A stretch of 64,000 nucleotides of DNA, taken from contig NZ_JABAIL010000013.1 of NCBI RefSeq assembly GCF_012641475.1, forward strand, positions 1-64,000, written 5' to 3'. The position numbers and the translations under genes were made by a program. The notes under the pieces are model-generated. The model was not told the DNA's origin, did not search any database, and worked only from the letters and a program-made list of their open reading frames with translations. How positions within the stretch are numbered: the first letter of the stretch is position 1; every line of letters starts with the position of its first letter. Shown here piece after piece: positions 25,964-34,572 of the stretch. Origin of the DNA: Flammeovirga agarivorans (GTDB lineage: Bacteria > Bacteroidota > Bacteroidia > Cytophagales > Flammeovirgaceae).

Positions 25964-26005
25964 ACAAGCTATTATAGCAAGAAGATGATATGTTGTTAAT
26001 TTAAT
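25964..26005 (-). other. In-frame lipoprotein signal upstream of the GTG start, with ATT codon
   Basis: Fourteen codons join in frame to the EEP gene and read as a basic n-region plus hydrophobic core, MKLTTYHLLAIIAC if the first codon, ATT, is read as Met. The lipobox TIGC follows, with Cys20. No ATG, GTG or TTG exists between the upstream in-frame stop and the GTG at 25963. Either an ATT start is used, or an ATG has changed to ATT. Confidence 0.55.
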
Positions 26006-26053
26006 GATAAAATAGAAAAGATTGAAAGTTTATAAATTGAAAGAGTACGGGTG

Positions 26054-26061
26054 CAAATGAA
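26054..26061 (-). promoter_or_regulatory. Putative -7 promoter element of the nuclease operon
   Basis: Read on the minus strand, TTCATTTG followed by CACCC resembles TAnnTTTG with one mismatch. It lies about 49 nt upstream of the ATT codon at 26005. Confidence 0.35.
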
Positions 26062-26303
26062 CAAACTAGATTTCAGAAATTCTAACAAATTTTCTTTTCT
26101 TCATTTTACGATAACAATGTACAACCCAAATATAATTTTATAACACAATATACATTTATTGTTATATTTATCTATTGTCCATATTCTTGAAAGAATAATC
26201 TATGATATAGAGAAAAACTATACATTTTTTTCGTTGTGTTAAAATCGTCAATGAATGTTAATATTAACTGAATATTAATTCACTAATCAAATTTATCACA
26301 AAA

Positions 26304-26329
26304 AAGCATATAATTTATCTTATATGCTT
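26304..26329 (-). terminator. Second hairpin downstream of the polysaccharide operon
   Basis: Perfect 10-bp stem (26304-26313 / 26320-26329) with a 6-nt loop. On the minus strand it is followed by six T residues, so it may back up the terminator at 26412-26434. Confidence 0.5.
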
Positions 26330-26411
26330 GATTTAATGAATGTTAAGATGGTGCTATTACCTTTATTTTCGATATAAAAAATTTAAAGTGATTTTTTTAG
26401 ACAATAAAAAA

Positions 26412-26434
26412 GGCCAACCCAATTTGAGTTGACC
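26412..26434 (-). terminator. Terminator of the minus-strand polysaccharide operon
   Basis: Arms 26412-26420 and 26426-26434 pair over 9 bp including wobbles, with a 5-nt loop. A T-run follows on the minus strand, 13 nt after the stop codon at 26447. Confidence 0.75.
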
Positions 26435-26446
26435 TACATTTTATAT

Positions 26447-27598
26447 TTACTCTTCTTTTTGAAGCATTGCAAATGGTGTCTGATAAAGTAGCCTTAAATC
26501 TCTTCGTAAACTATACTTGTTAGCATAATTTACATCTAACTCTATTCTTTTTTCTGTTGTCATAAAAGGATCTGAAGCTTTTTTCACTTGCCATAATCCA
26601 GTAATTCCTGCTGAGTTTGAAAAACGACCAACTGCAAAATCTTGCGTTAACTGTTCTGCTTCATATACTGGTAAAGGTCTATTCCCTACCAAAGACATAT
26701 GTCCTAAGAAGACATTAAACAATTGTGGCAATTCGTCGATACTTGTTCTTCTGATAATTGCCCCAACTTTAGTTACTCTTGGATCATTTTCTAATTTAAA
26801 GAAAGTAGCACCTTGCTTTTCGATCTTCAAATGGTTTTCTCCAATTTTGTAACCATTGTCACCAATTAAATCGCTTCCTTTCGGAATATCATTCTTATTT
26901 ACTTCCTCTTTTGTTTCTCCATAAGCATTCTGATCTTTAAGTTTCTCAACTAAATGATCAGCATTTACCAACATGGATCTAAACTTGAAAAAAGGAATTT
27001 CAGAATAGTTTTTTCCGATTCTTTTAGATGTGTAGAAAATGGGTCCAGGAGATTCTAAACGGATAGCAATCGCAGTCAATATGAAAATTGGGCTAAGTAA
27101 AATAAGCAGAGTGGAGGAAGCAACAATATCGAAACCTCTTTTGGCTGCAAAATAAAATTGCTTCTTGGTTGGTAAGGATACCTTATTGATCTTTAATAAT
27201 TTTCCTTTATTGTTTTGATTTTGATCAGGATACTTATCAACTAGTAAATTCTTTACTTTTAAGGTTAATTCTTTTGGTAAAAATGGTTTAACAATAAAAT
27301 CATTGACACCTTGTTCTAAGGTTTCAATTTTGGTCGTAGAGCAATCTTCACTACTTAAAGTAATGATTGGCAGATTTTGGAATTCTTTTTCAGACTTCAA
27401 AAATTTGATAAGAGATATTCCATGTTCATCCTTTAGGTTTAAATCCATGATTAGAAGATGAACTTTTTGATGAGAGAGATGCTCTTTTGCCGCATCTATA
27501 GTAGAGCACTTATGAATGATATAGTCCTCAGTAAGTAGATTACTGACAAAATCTAGCATAAATTGATCATCATCTAAAATAACTATGTTTTTCGACAT
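26447..27598 (-). CDS. Response-regulator receiver fused to a polyprenyl-phosphate sugar transferase
   Basis: A 383-aa fusion. Residues 1-120 form a complete receiver domain: acidic pair Asp9/Asp10, phosphoacceptor Asp52 in LLIMDLN, Ser82/Ser83 region and Lys104 in VKPF. After a linker, residues 149-380 are a bacterial sugar transferase (WbaP/WcaJ-type) with the membrane re-entrant segment near 155-178, KRIGKN, FFKFRSM, DELPQLFNVFLGHMSLVGNRPLP and the terminal Arg-rich stretch. Such enzymes move the first sugar phosphate to undecaprenyl phosphate to start exopolysaccharide repeat synthesis. Phosphorylation of the receiver could switch the initiating step directly, which is unusual. It is the last gene of the minus operon, with a 70-nt gap before it. 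Confidence 0.88.
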   Translation of the reverse strand: MSKNIVILDDDQFMLDFVSNLLTEDYIIHKCSTIDAAKEHLSHQKVHLLIMDLNLKDEHGISLIKFLKSEKEFQNLPIITLSSEDCSTTKIETLEQGVNDFIVKPFLPKELTLKVKNLLVDKYPDQNQNNKGKLLKINKVSLPTKKQFYFAAKRGFDIVASSTLLILLSPIFILTAIAIRLESPGPIFYTSKRIGKNYSEIPFFKFRSMLVNADHLVEKLKDQNAYGETKEEVNKNDIPKGSDLIGDNGYKIGENHLKIEKQGATFFKLENDPRVTKVGAIIRRTSIDELPQLFNVFLGHMSLVGNRPLPVYEAEQLTQDFAVGRFSNSAGITGLWQVKKASDPFMTTEKRIELDVNYANKYSLRRDLRLLYQTPFAMLQKEE

Positions 27599-27668
27599 GA
27601 TTGAAGTATGGGATGATTTTGATTAATATTTTATAACCTTTAAACATACATCACATAATAATCGTTCA

Positions 27669-28790
27669 TTATGCGAGTGCTTTTTTATAAGCTTTTAGTG
27701 TATTTTTTATAGATGCATCTTCTGTATATCTTTTTACCCACTCAAAACCCTGATTGCCAAGAGCTTCTAATTTACTAGGACGTAATAAATAAAATGATAT
27801 TTTTTCTACTAATTCATCTACATTATATTCAACTAAATCGCCTCCTTCGCCTACAATTTCATGAAGGGCTCCTCCTTTAGTACTAATTACTGGTGTTTTG
27901 GTAGACATGGCCTCTAGGGGAGTATATCCAAACCCTTCGTATAAAGAAGTAAACACAAAAAGGTCTGCTTTGTTATAAAATTCATTCAATTTATTATCAG
28001 GGATATAACCAACAAATTCCACATTACGCAGTTGTAACTCCTCTGCCATTTTGGGATATGGTGTATATTCTGGAAAAGCCCCTGCAATCTTCAGCTTAGC
28101 ATAAGGGAATTTTTTCTCAATAATTTTCATTGCTTCGAGAAGCATTCCTACATTTTTTCTTTGCCCCAAACCACCTGTATAAATAATATTGAATGTATCT
28201 TTTCTTTCTATTTGAGCAATATTTTCAATAGGGAAAAACTGATTGAAATTGATGAAATTTTTACTAACATAAATAAGGTCTTCTGGGTAATCCGCATATT
28301 TCATGCAATCTAATTTTGCAGTATCAGAAACAACTAGAATAGGTGTATTCTTTTTCTTCAGTTGTTGAATGACCCATTTATAGTAACCTGTAAACCATTT
28401 ACTTGCTTCAGTGACATGAAGTAACGATACATCATGCATAGTAACAACGGATGGATTTTTTAATAATGAGCAAGCATAACCGGAAATAAACCAGTGTCCA
28501 TGTATTAAGTTAGTTGAAGGTGTATTCTTTATTCTTCGATGAATAAAATAGGGTAAGATATAAGGATGTAATGATCGAAAAGATTTGTAATGTATTTTAT
28601 TAATCCAACTATACCTATGGTATTTTCGGTCTGTATGATCTCTTTTATATACCTTATATAATTCTGTATCAAAAGATAACTTTCTTAAGCCTTCGCCTAA
28701 TTGATAGCTATATCGGCCAATCCCTGAATTAAAGTGCTGACAGGAAACAAGGGTTATTTTAGTGTCTGGGTTGATTAAATTTTGCTTCAT
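27669..28790 (-). CDS. GT4-family glycosyltransferase
   Basis: A cytosolic GT-B fold glycosyltransferase, 373 aa, adding a sugar to a lipid-linked oligosaccharide. The N-terminal domain opens with the GIGRYS loop that contacts the nucleotide sugar. The C-terminal domain shows YTGGLGQRKN and the E-x7-E region EGFGYTPLEAMSTKTPVIST typical of GT4. Its start codon lies 32 nt inside the upstream polymerase gene, so the two are translationally coupled. A plus-strand paralogue with similar motifs is encoded at 34573. Confidence 0.9.
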   Translation of the reverse strand: MKQNLINPDTKITLVSCQHFNSGIGRYSYQLGEGLRKLSFDTELYKVYKRDHTDRKYHRYSWINKIHYKSFRSLHPYILPYFIHRRIKNTPSTNLIHGHWFISGYACSLLKNPSVVTMHDVSLLHVTEASKWFTGYYKWVIQQLKKKNTPILVVSDTAKLDCMKYADYPEDLIYVSKNFINFNQFFPIENIAQIERKDTFNIIYTGGLGQRKNVGMLLEAMKIIEKKFPYAKLKIAGAFPEYTPYPKMAEELQLRNVEFVGYIPDNKLNEFYNKADLFVFTSLYEGFGYTPLEAMSTKTPVISTKGGALHEIVGEGGDLVEYNVDELVEKISFYLLRPSKLEALGNQGFEWVKRYTEDASIKNTLKAYKKALA

Positions 28791-30300
28791 ATTCTTTGGT
28801 TTTTCTAATTCTCATTTCTTTGATTTTAGCTTCATGTTCAAGTTTTAGATTATGTTCTTCTAATTCCATTTCTTGAAAATGATCATGTATATGGTCTATT
28901 ACCCGCATCAATAGTGCAATAAAAATCCATAACATAATACTGAAAGGTAAAATACCATTAACATCTTGTGCCTGTTCAACGATAATAAATGAACAGAGGA
29001 CTGCAAATAATACTAATAGTAAGACCTTAAGTTTTGTGTCTTTAATTTTCCAAATTTTTGTATGCCGGAGCGAATACCATATAAAGGTGAAATAAATACC
29101 CATATATATAATATAACCTATCCATCCTGTTTCTACCATAACTCTAATGTGGCCCGAATCAGGTGCAAAGTTTGCTAGCATAGTTCCCGGCGAGAAACGT
29201 ACGCCCCAAACACCTGTACTACCCAAGCCTCCACCCATGGGGTGTTTCATAATCCAAGGATACATGGCGTTTCTGTTTTCCTCACGTTCTTTGTAAGAAG
29301 TATCTTCAGAACCAGCAAAAGTGGATTGAATTCTCTGTATATGGTAATTATTAGAAGGGGTAATGATCAAAATAATAAAAAAGAAAGCGAAGATTCCTCC
29401 AGCAATGTAAATTTTAAAGTTACCCCAAAGACCTACAATAATTGCAGTAATTACGACCACTAATGCGATACCTGTTCTTGTTCCTGACCAAACTAACGCT
29501 GGTAATGAAATGATCGTCCCAAATGCGATCACTATTATAGAAGGCCATTTATACAAGTATGCTACAACAGCTCCTGCTACAATAATAATTGCCATCAACA
29601 TACCAAAATGGGCCGGAGAAGCTAGTGTGCCAAATATTCTCCAACGTCCAGATATATATACTAGGTGTTTTGCATCATTAGCATATACCCAGTCCATTTC
29701 AAAAGGAAAGTAGCCATTAATATTTTGAATCACCCCCCAAACAGAACTAATATAACTACATAATAAAAGGAAAAAGAAGAGGTGTTTAATGTCTTCAATA
29801 CTTCTAAAGTAATAGTAAGCTATAAAGTATAAAATGGGATAGAGTACATAAGGTCTCATCACAAAAAACCATGCGACTCTAGAACCAGCAATAGGATTGA
29901 CCACTTGAAATACATTCCAACCAATCCAAAGGGCAATGGGAATCATCATGGGAACGATGAATGTACTCTTATAATCCTTCATCTCACTGCATTTATACAA
30001 ATGTCCGAGAATGGTAAAAAGGATGGCAAAATCTACCCCTAAACCAATAGGGACAGGTAAATTCATCTTTAAAGGAATACCAATAAAAATACTAAGGAAG
30101 ATATACAGGTATATTGAAAACTTGATATAAAAGAATAATGATAGTAGAAGTGGTACCGTAATACTCATCACAGCGATGCCTATCCCTAAACCCCAATGGT
30201 GTTTAATGGCTAAATATGCAACGCCTGCTGCTAATAAAGAGGCTATTACAATCGTTGCTACCGTGTTTATTGAGTTATTATTTGGGACCGGTGATATCAT
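28759..30300 (-). CDS. O-antigen ligase / Wzy-like polymerase membrane protein
   Basis: A 513-aa multi-spanning protein with about 11-12 hydrophobic segments. The large periplasmic loop bears the pattern WSGTRTG...GGGLGSTG...PDSGHIRVMVETGW seen in Wzy_C/O-antigen ligase superfamily proteins (Arg and His residues of the active loop). It would polymerise or ligate undecaprenyl-linked repeat units at the periplasmic face of the inner membrane. The C-terminal tail is charged and helical. Overlaps of 4 nt (upstream) and 32 nt (downstream) tie it to its neighbours. Polymerase and ligase cannot be told apart by eye; the operon context favours polymerase. Confidence 0.82.
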   Translation of the reverse strand: MISPVPNNNSINTVATIVIASLLAAGVAYLAIKHHWGLGIGIAVMSITVPLLLSLFFYIKFSIYLYIFLSIFIGIPLKMNLPVPIGLGVDFAILFTILGHLYKCSEMKDYKSTFIVPMMIPIALWIGWNVFQVVNPIAGSRVAWFFVMRPYVLYPILYFIAYYYFRSIEDIKHLFFFLLLCSYISSVWGVIQNINGYFPFEMDWVYANDAKHLVYISGRWRIFGTLASPAHFGMLMAIIIVAGAVVAYLYKWPSIIVIAFGTIISLPALVWSGTRTGIALVVVITAIIVGLWGNFKIYIAGGIFAFFFIILIITPSNNYHIQRIQSTFAGSEDTSYKEREENRNAMYPWIMKHPMGGGLGSTGVWGVRFSPGTMLANFAPDSGHIRVMVETGWIGYIIYMGIYFTFIWYSLRHTKIWKIKDTKLKVLLLVLFAVLCSFIIVEQAQDVNGILPFSIMLWIFIALLMRVIDHIHDHFQEMELEEHNLKLEHEAKIKEMRIRKTKEYEAKFNQPRH

Positions 30301-31505
30301 TCTTTGTTTCGTTCAGTATGAATAAAATTACCTTTTGCTTTTCCAGAAAATATACTTAGCAATGAATATAAATTACTCATTATTATATGAGGTAAACGAA
30401 TTATAAGACTGGAAAATGAATGAGAAAGACCATTCCCTAAAATAAAAACAATACCACCAATTAATAGTACTAAAAAGCTAATTGTAAATAGGTAATACGT
30501 TCTAAAAAATAATAGTTCTAATAGTGATAATAAGGGAGTGATAAGCATTAAAATACTCCTAGGAGGTCTAAAAATACTAATGAGATAATCTAAAGCTTCA
30601 ATGTCGAACTTAAAAAAAATCTGTTTTAGTAATCTAGGAAGAAATTGGAATGCTGTCATATATTGTTCAGCAAACCATCGACTTCTTTGTTGTTTTAATA
30701 CTTCAATGTCTTCCGTCTTTTCTTCATATAATATAGCTTCTCTAGCATAGATGCCTTTCGGTTTTTTATCTCCTAAAATCCACTCAAGAAATAAGTTTTT
30801 ATCCATACCTGGATTATTTAACGATAAATGGTCTATTCCATTAATAAAGAAGTCCATTGAGATGATAAAGCCACTTCCTGTAAGCTCAGGATTCCAGCCC
30901 AAAGCACATTTATAATTACGTAATGAAACATCGTTTAACCGTTCTGATATTTCATCATAATGCCCCACTGATTCTCTAAGGTTTAATGCTGATCTTCTTC
31001 CTTGAATATATTCATAACCAACATTTCTGAATTTTAGCAATTCACTAAAAAAATGTTCACCTACACAATTATCTTTATCCAATAAAACGAGATGAGTAGG
31101 CGAATACTCGCTGATCATTTCATCTTTTTTAAGCCATTCATTAAAGTACTTTAGAGCTTGTATATAAGTATTCCCTTTATCTGATGAGAAGGATTGATTG
31201 AGCATTGTAATCTCATAATTATTGGCCTCCTTAATGATATCTTCAGGTGTCTCTTGAAAAAGAACTACTATTTTAAATTCAACTAAGGGAGCATAAACGT
31301 TAATCGATTCTAAGCTTTTAATAAGTACATGATCGGCTTTATATGCAGGAATGAATATAAGCCATCGGTCATCATTAGGTGTATTGTAAGAATCGCCGAC
31401 TTTTTTCTTATAGAAAGTCCCCACTATCAATGTAAAAGAGAGATAAGAGCAATAGAAAATGAGATAGACTCCGATAATAATATATAGTATTAATAAAATA
31501 CTCAT
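30297..31505 (-). CDS. Membrane GT2-family glycosyltransferase
   Basis: A 402-aa inner-membrane glycosyltransferase of family GT2. It has one N-terminal membrane helix, a cytosolic GT-A domain and three to four C-terminal helices. Visible motifs are FIPAYKADH (nucleotide site), LLDKDNC (DxD-like metal site), the TGSGFI region and QQRSRWFAEQ, which matches the Q/RxxRW acceptor motif of processive glycosyltransferases. It is likely to form or extend a polysaccharide backbone. Overlap with the next gene is 4 nt; a 10-nt gap precedes it. Confidence 0.85.
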   Translation of the reverse strand: MSILLILYIIIGVYLIFYCSYLSFTLIVGTFYKKKVGDSYNTPNDDRWLIFIPAYKADHVLIKSLESINVYAPLVEFKIVVLFQETPEDIIKEANNYEITMLNQSFSSDKGNTYIQALKYFNEWLKKDEMISEYSPTHLVLLDKDNCVGEHFFSELLKFRNVGYEYIQGRRSALNLRESVGHYDEISERLNDVSLRNYKCALGWNPELTGSGFIISMDFFINGIDHLSLNNPGMDKNLFLEWILGDKKPKGIYAREAILYEEKTEDIEVLKQQRSRWFAEQYMTAFQFLPRLLKQIFFKFDIEALDYLISIFRPPRSILMLITPLLSLLELLFFRTYYLFTISFLVLLIGGIVFILGNGLSHSFSSLIIRLPHIIMSNLYSLLSIFSGKAKGNFIHTERNKE

Positions 31506-31515
31506 AGGGTTAATT

Positions 31516-33678
31516 TTATAATGTTGTTGATGTTAAAATTCCTCCAATAACATTGGCATGCTGTTCTAACATATAGGTTTGGTTCTTGATGTCGTCTCTT
31601 TCAAATCTTCTATGTAACTCATATACATAAAAGATATCAGAAGATAAGTTTAACCACTCCATCCAAATAGTAGCTTTATGGGTAGGAGGCGGAATAATGA
31701 TTACATAATCGAAGACAGTACGTAAATGGGATAAGGTATAAAACCACTCTTGTGGTAGTTTGAAATCATAAGGAGAACAACTTTGTTCCGATAGATTTAG
31801 AATACAGTTTTCTCTACTTGCCTCAAAAGTATCTATACTCACAATAGGGACCTTTATCTCTTTCTCTGATAAAGGCGAAAACCAATCATTATAAATAATG
31901 ATTGATTTCAAAGAAGATTTCGCTAACATTTGCTGAATTTCTATAGCCGTATCAAAAGTGATCGAATTGGTTCTTGCCCCCATAAAAGAAATAATATTCT
32001 TATTGGATTTGGGAAGATCTACAATTAATCTCCTTATATACTTCTTACTATCAGCATTTTGATCTGCTACATTTCTTCGTTTGATATTATCCCGTTTAGT
32101 CTGAATATACTTATAGAATTTAGGAGTAAACCTCGAGGTAAATTCCCGGATTGGAATGATATATAGACTGGTAATAATTGGGATTTTTGCATGTTTTTCT
32201 ATTTGAGCCGGAAGGTGATGATTCGGATCAAATATTATTAATAAAGCAACCGTTACTAATAATAAAATAGTTGCACCCACAAAAGCACCTACTATGATTA
32301 ACCCTTTCTTGGAACTAATCGCTTTAATAGGGAAACTCGCCTTTTCTATAATAAAGAAGTTGTGCCCAGCGTCTCTTTCTAATAATTCTGCAAAATATTT
32401 TTTCTCAAGAAGTATTAAATAGTGTTGGTTATCCGTTTCAATCTGATGTTCAAGTTTTGTGATATCAGAAATGATATCTATAAACTTTCTCGATGTAGAA
32501 TTAAGCTTACCCATTTCCGTTTGAAGGGATTTAAGCTGTGCATCTAATTTTACATATTCAATTTGTTTCTTTAAGTAGTCACTCACCATTGCCTGCTTGG
32601 CTAAACTCGGATCATAAGTAGTGTTTGTCACCGAATTGCTTAATTTCTTATTGATTTTAGTTTCAAGCAGGTTGATTTTCTCATTGATTTTATAAGGGTA
32701 ATCACTTGGTAATTTCTCAAGATTATATGCATTATATTCTTTGTCTCTTTGAAGTTTTCTAAGAGAATCTTTTAGCATCATGATCTCGGTATTCAACTCT
32801 TGTGAGTTTCCCTGAAAACCAAAATCGCTTTTATTTTGTAATGTTCTTTCTAAGTAATCAATTGTGTTTTCAACAGAACGCATGTCTTTTTTCACTAAAG
32901 AAATCTCTTTCTTTATTTCAGCAGAACGCTCAATAATAAATTTTTTAGTCGCCTTTATATCAATGACATTATTTCTTCTCTTGTATCGCTTAAGGGAATC
33001 CATCAATTCTACTAAATCTTGTTTTGCATTGATACAAGATTTATTGATACTTTCAGATTTTTCATGGTATCGACTTTGAAGCTCAAAACGGTATTCTCGG
33101 ATCCAAGCATCTGTTAAGGCATCTACTATAAATTTTGCATTGTAAGGGCTCTTATCCTCAACACTTACTTCAATGTATTTACTACTACCAATTCTATTAA
33201 TTTTTATCCTTTTGTTCAGGTCTTCAACACTAAGACCATTAAAAACTAAGATGTTATTAATAATTACATCAACAGGTCGTTGTAAATCAAATTCAATAAA
33301 GTTGTCTAATAAAAACTGAGCTCTTTTTATGATTTCCTTCTCCGAATATAAATCTGTCTTAATTTTAATATCATATAAGTTATCGGTTTGTAGACTCTCA
33401 ATGAGAATCATTAATTGAACATGTTGTATTACTCTTTTGATCCTTGCTATTTCTAAAAGGTCTGTAAACATCAAACCAATTTCGAAAAGCTGTAAGGACT
33501 TAGAAGTTACAGAAAGGCTACCGTCAGTATTTAGTTCAAATTGAAGTTTTGCTTTTGATTGATAGGTTTTGAAGTCTGAAAGTTGAGTATACAAAACGAC
33601 ACACAAAACTATAGGTATACCTAACCAGAGGTATATCTTCTTTACAATACTTTTTAAAATGTAAATTAGGTTTTGCAT
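31516..33678 (-). CDS. Wzc-like polysaccharide co-polymerase with degenerate kinase domain
   Basis: A 720-aa chain-length/export protein. A membrane helix near residues 15-33, a long periplasmic coiled-coil region (about 200-440) and a second helix near 455-480 give the Wzz/Wzc arrangement. The cytoplasmic C-terminus is aligned with a BY-kinase domain but lacks its key sites. The Walker A position reads GARTNSITFDTA without Lys, Walker A' reads IIIYNDWF, and the Walker B position reads FDYVIIIPPP instead of VIID. No Tyr-rich tail exists. It is thus probably catalytically dead and structural. It lies 12 nt after the TolC-like gene, consistent with a trans-envelope export complex. Confidence 0.85.
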   Translation of the reverse strand: MQNLIYILKSIVKKIYLWLGIPIVLCVVLYTQLSDFKTYQSKAKLQFELNTDGSLSVTSKSLQLFEIGLMFTDLLEIARIKRVIQHVQLMILIESLQTDNLYDIKIKTDLYSEKEIIKRAQFLLDNFIEFDLQRPVDVIINNILVFNGLSVEDLNKRIKINRIGSSKYIEVSVEDKSPYNAKFIVDALTDAWIREYRFELQSRYHEKSESINKSCINAKQDLVELMDSLKRYKRRNNVIDIKATKKFIIERSAEIKKEISLVKKDMRSVENTIDYLERTLQNKSDFGFQGNSQELNTEIMMLKDSLRKLQRDKEYNAYNLEKLPSDYPYKINEKINLLETKINKKLSNSVTNTTYDPSLAKQAMVSDYLKKQIEYVKLDAQLKSLQTEMGKLNSTSRKFIDIISDITKLEHQIETDNQHYLILLEKKYFAELLERDAGHNFFIIEKASFPIKAISSKKGLIIVGAFVGATILLLVTVALLIIFDPNHHLPAQIEKHAKIPIITSLYIIPIREFTSRFTPKFYKYIQTKRDNIKRRNVADQNADSKKYIRRLIVDLPKSNKNIISFMGARTNSITFDTAIEIQQMLAKSSLKSIIIYNDWFSPLSEKEIKVPIVSIDTFEASRENCILNLSEQSCSPYDFKLPQEWFYTLSHLRTVFDYVIIIPPPTHKATIWMEWLNLSSDIFYVYELHRRFERDDIKNQTYMLEQHANVIGGILTSTTL

Positions 33679-33690
33679 TGATAATCTTTC

Positions 33691-34356
33691 TTACTCGCTA
33701 ATCAGTAATTCCATCTCGTGTTGAGCCAACGCAGCTCCAACTTCTGCTTCTACTTTAGCTACTTGGGTTTCGTGTAATCTTTGTTCTAATCTTATATATT
33801 CATCAATTTTTGCTTCGCCTCTCAGCAATTTATCCTTTACTAACTGTAGAAGTTCTTTCTGACTTATTTCTTGCTCTGTAAGGATTTTAAGCTGTTCAGT
33901 AGCCCTTAAATAATTGGTATAGATTTGTATGTATTCTCTTTGAACAAGCTTGATTTGATTTTTATACAACATCTCATTTTTAACGACTTCTAACTGAGAT
34001 TTTCTAACTCGGTTATTTAATGAAGTAATAGTAAATAGATCAATAGATAAACCCACTCCGATATCACTAAATGCACTGATTTGAGCAATACTTGCGGAAT
34101 TTGTATACCTAAATGTGTTCACTTGAAAACTAAAAGAAGACAACCAACTTTTTCTTTCGGCTGCTAATTGCTCTTTCGAGATCTGAACTTCTATATCCTT
34201 AGCTTTTATTAAGTAATTATTTTCTAGGCCAATTGCTGATAATGAATCAATCTGGCTTTCTACATATAGTGGTGAATTTTGTGCTTGCGCGTAAAAATTT
34301 GATAAATAAAGTAATACTAATGTGAATGAAATTGTTTTTAGATTCATACGAAACAA
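33691..34356 (-). CDS. Half-size TolC-like outer-membrane protein
   Basis: A 221-aa protein with a signal peptide (about 1-25) and one TolC-type repeat. Long amphipathic helices (about 37-75 and 125-215) flank a beta-strand pair that would cross the outer membrane. Typical TolC-family proteins have two such repeats in 420-480 aa, so this is half-length. Both ends look natural (signal peptide at the front, a clean stop 12 nt before the next gene), arguing against a truncation caused by the window. It may assemble as a hexamer and replace Wza as the outer-membrane exit of the polysaccharide. It is the first gene of the minus operon. Confidence 0.7.
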   Translation of the reverse strand: MFRMNLKTISFTLVLLYLSNFYAQAQNSPLYVESQIDSLSAIGLENNYLIKAKDIEVQISKEQLAAERKSWLSSFSFQVNTFRYTNSASIAQISAFSDIGVGLSIDLFTITSLNNRVRKSQLEVVKNEMLYKNQIKLVQREYIQIYTNYLRATEQLKILTEQEISQKELLQLVKDKLLRGEAKIDEYIRLEQRLHETQVAKVEAEVGAALAQHEMELLISE

Positions 34357-34572
34357 TAGTTTATCTTAAGATAGATAATCTTTTGAAGAGTCTTACCCCT
34401 AAAGTTTCATTTAGATAAATATTTATATAAGAATATTCTAATAGTACAAAATGGACTATTCTAAGACGGATAATGCCGTTTGTGATCATTTCAATTATCT
34501 ATTGGACTATTCTAAAAGACACTATTATTTTAAAAAATCTATGGTTAATTTCAGTATAAACCTAATGATAAG
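34357..34572. promoter_or_regulatory. Divergent polysaccharide promoter region with repeated TATTCTAA
   Basis: This 216-bp gap between two divergent polysaccharide operons holds three direct copies of TATTCTAA at 34434-34441, 34457-34464 and 34508-34515. The last two are part of a 13-bp repeat, TGGACTATTCTAA (34452-34464 and 34503-34515). They could be sites for a regulator controlling both operons. No exact TAnnTTTG element was found. Confidence 0.45.

Larger units (their letters stand above)
26006..26446. other. Intergenic region between the nuclease and polysaccharide regions
   Basis: This AT-rich gap of 441 bp has no convincing ORF. It holds a putative promoter -7 element for the nuclease operon (26054-26061) and two hairpins acting on the minus strand (26304-26329 and 26412-26434). 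I see nothing else in it. Confidence 0.6.
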
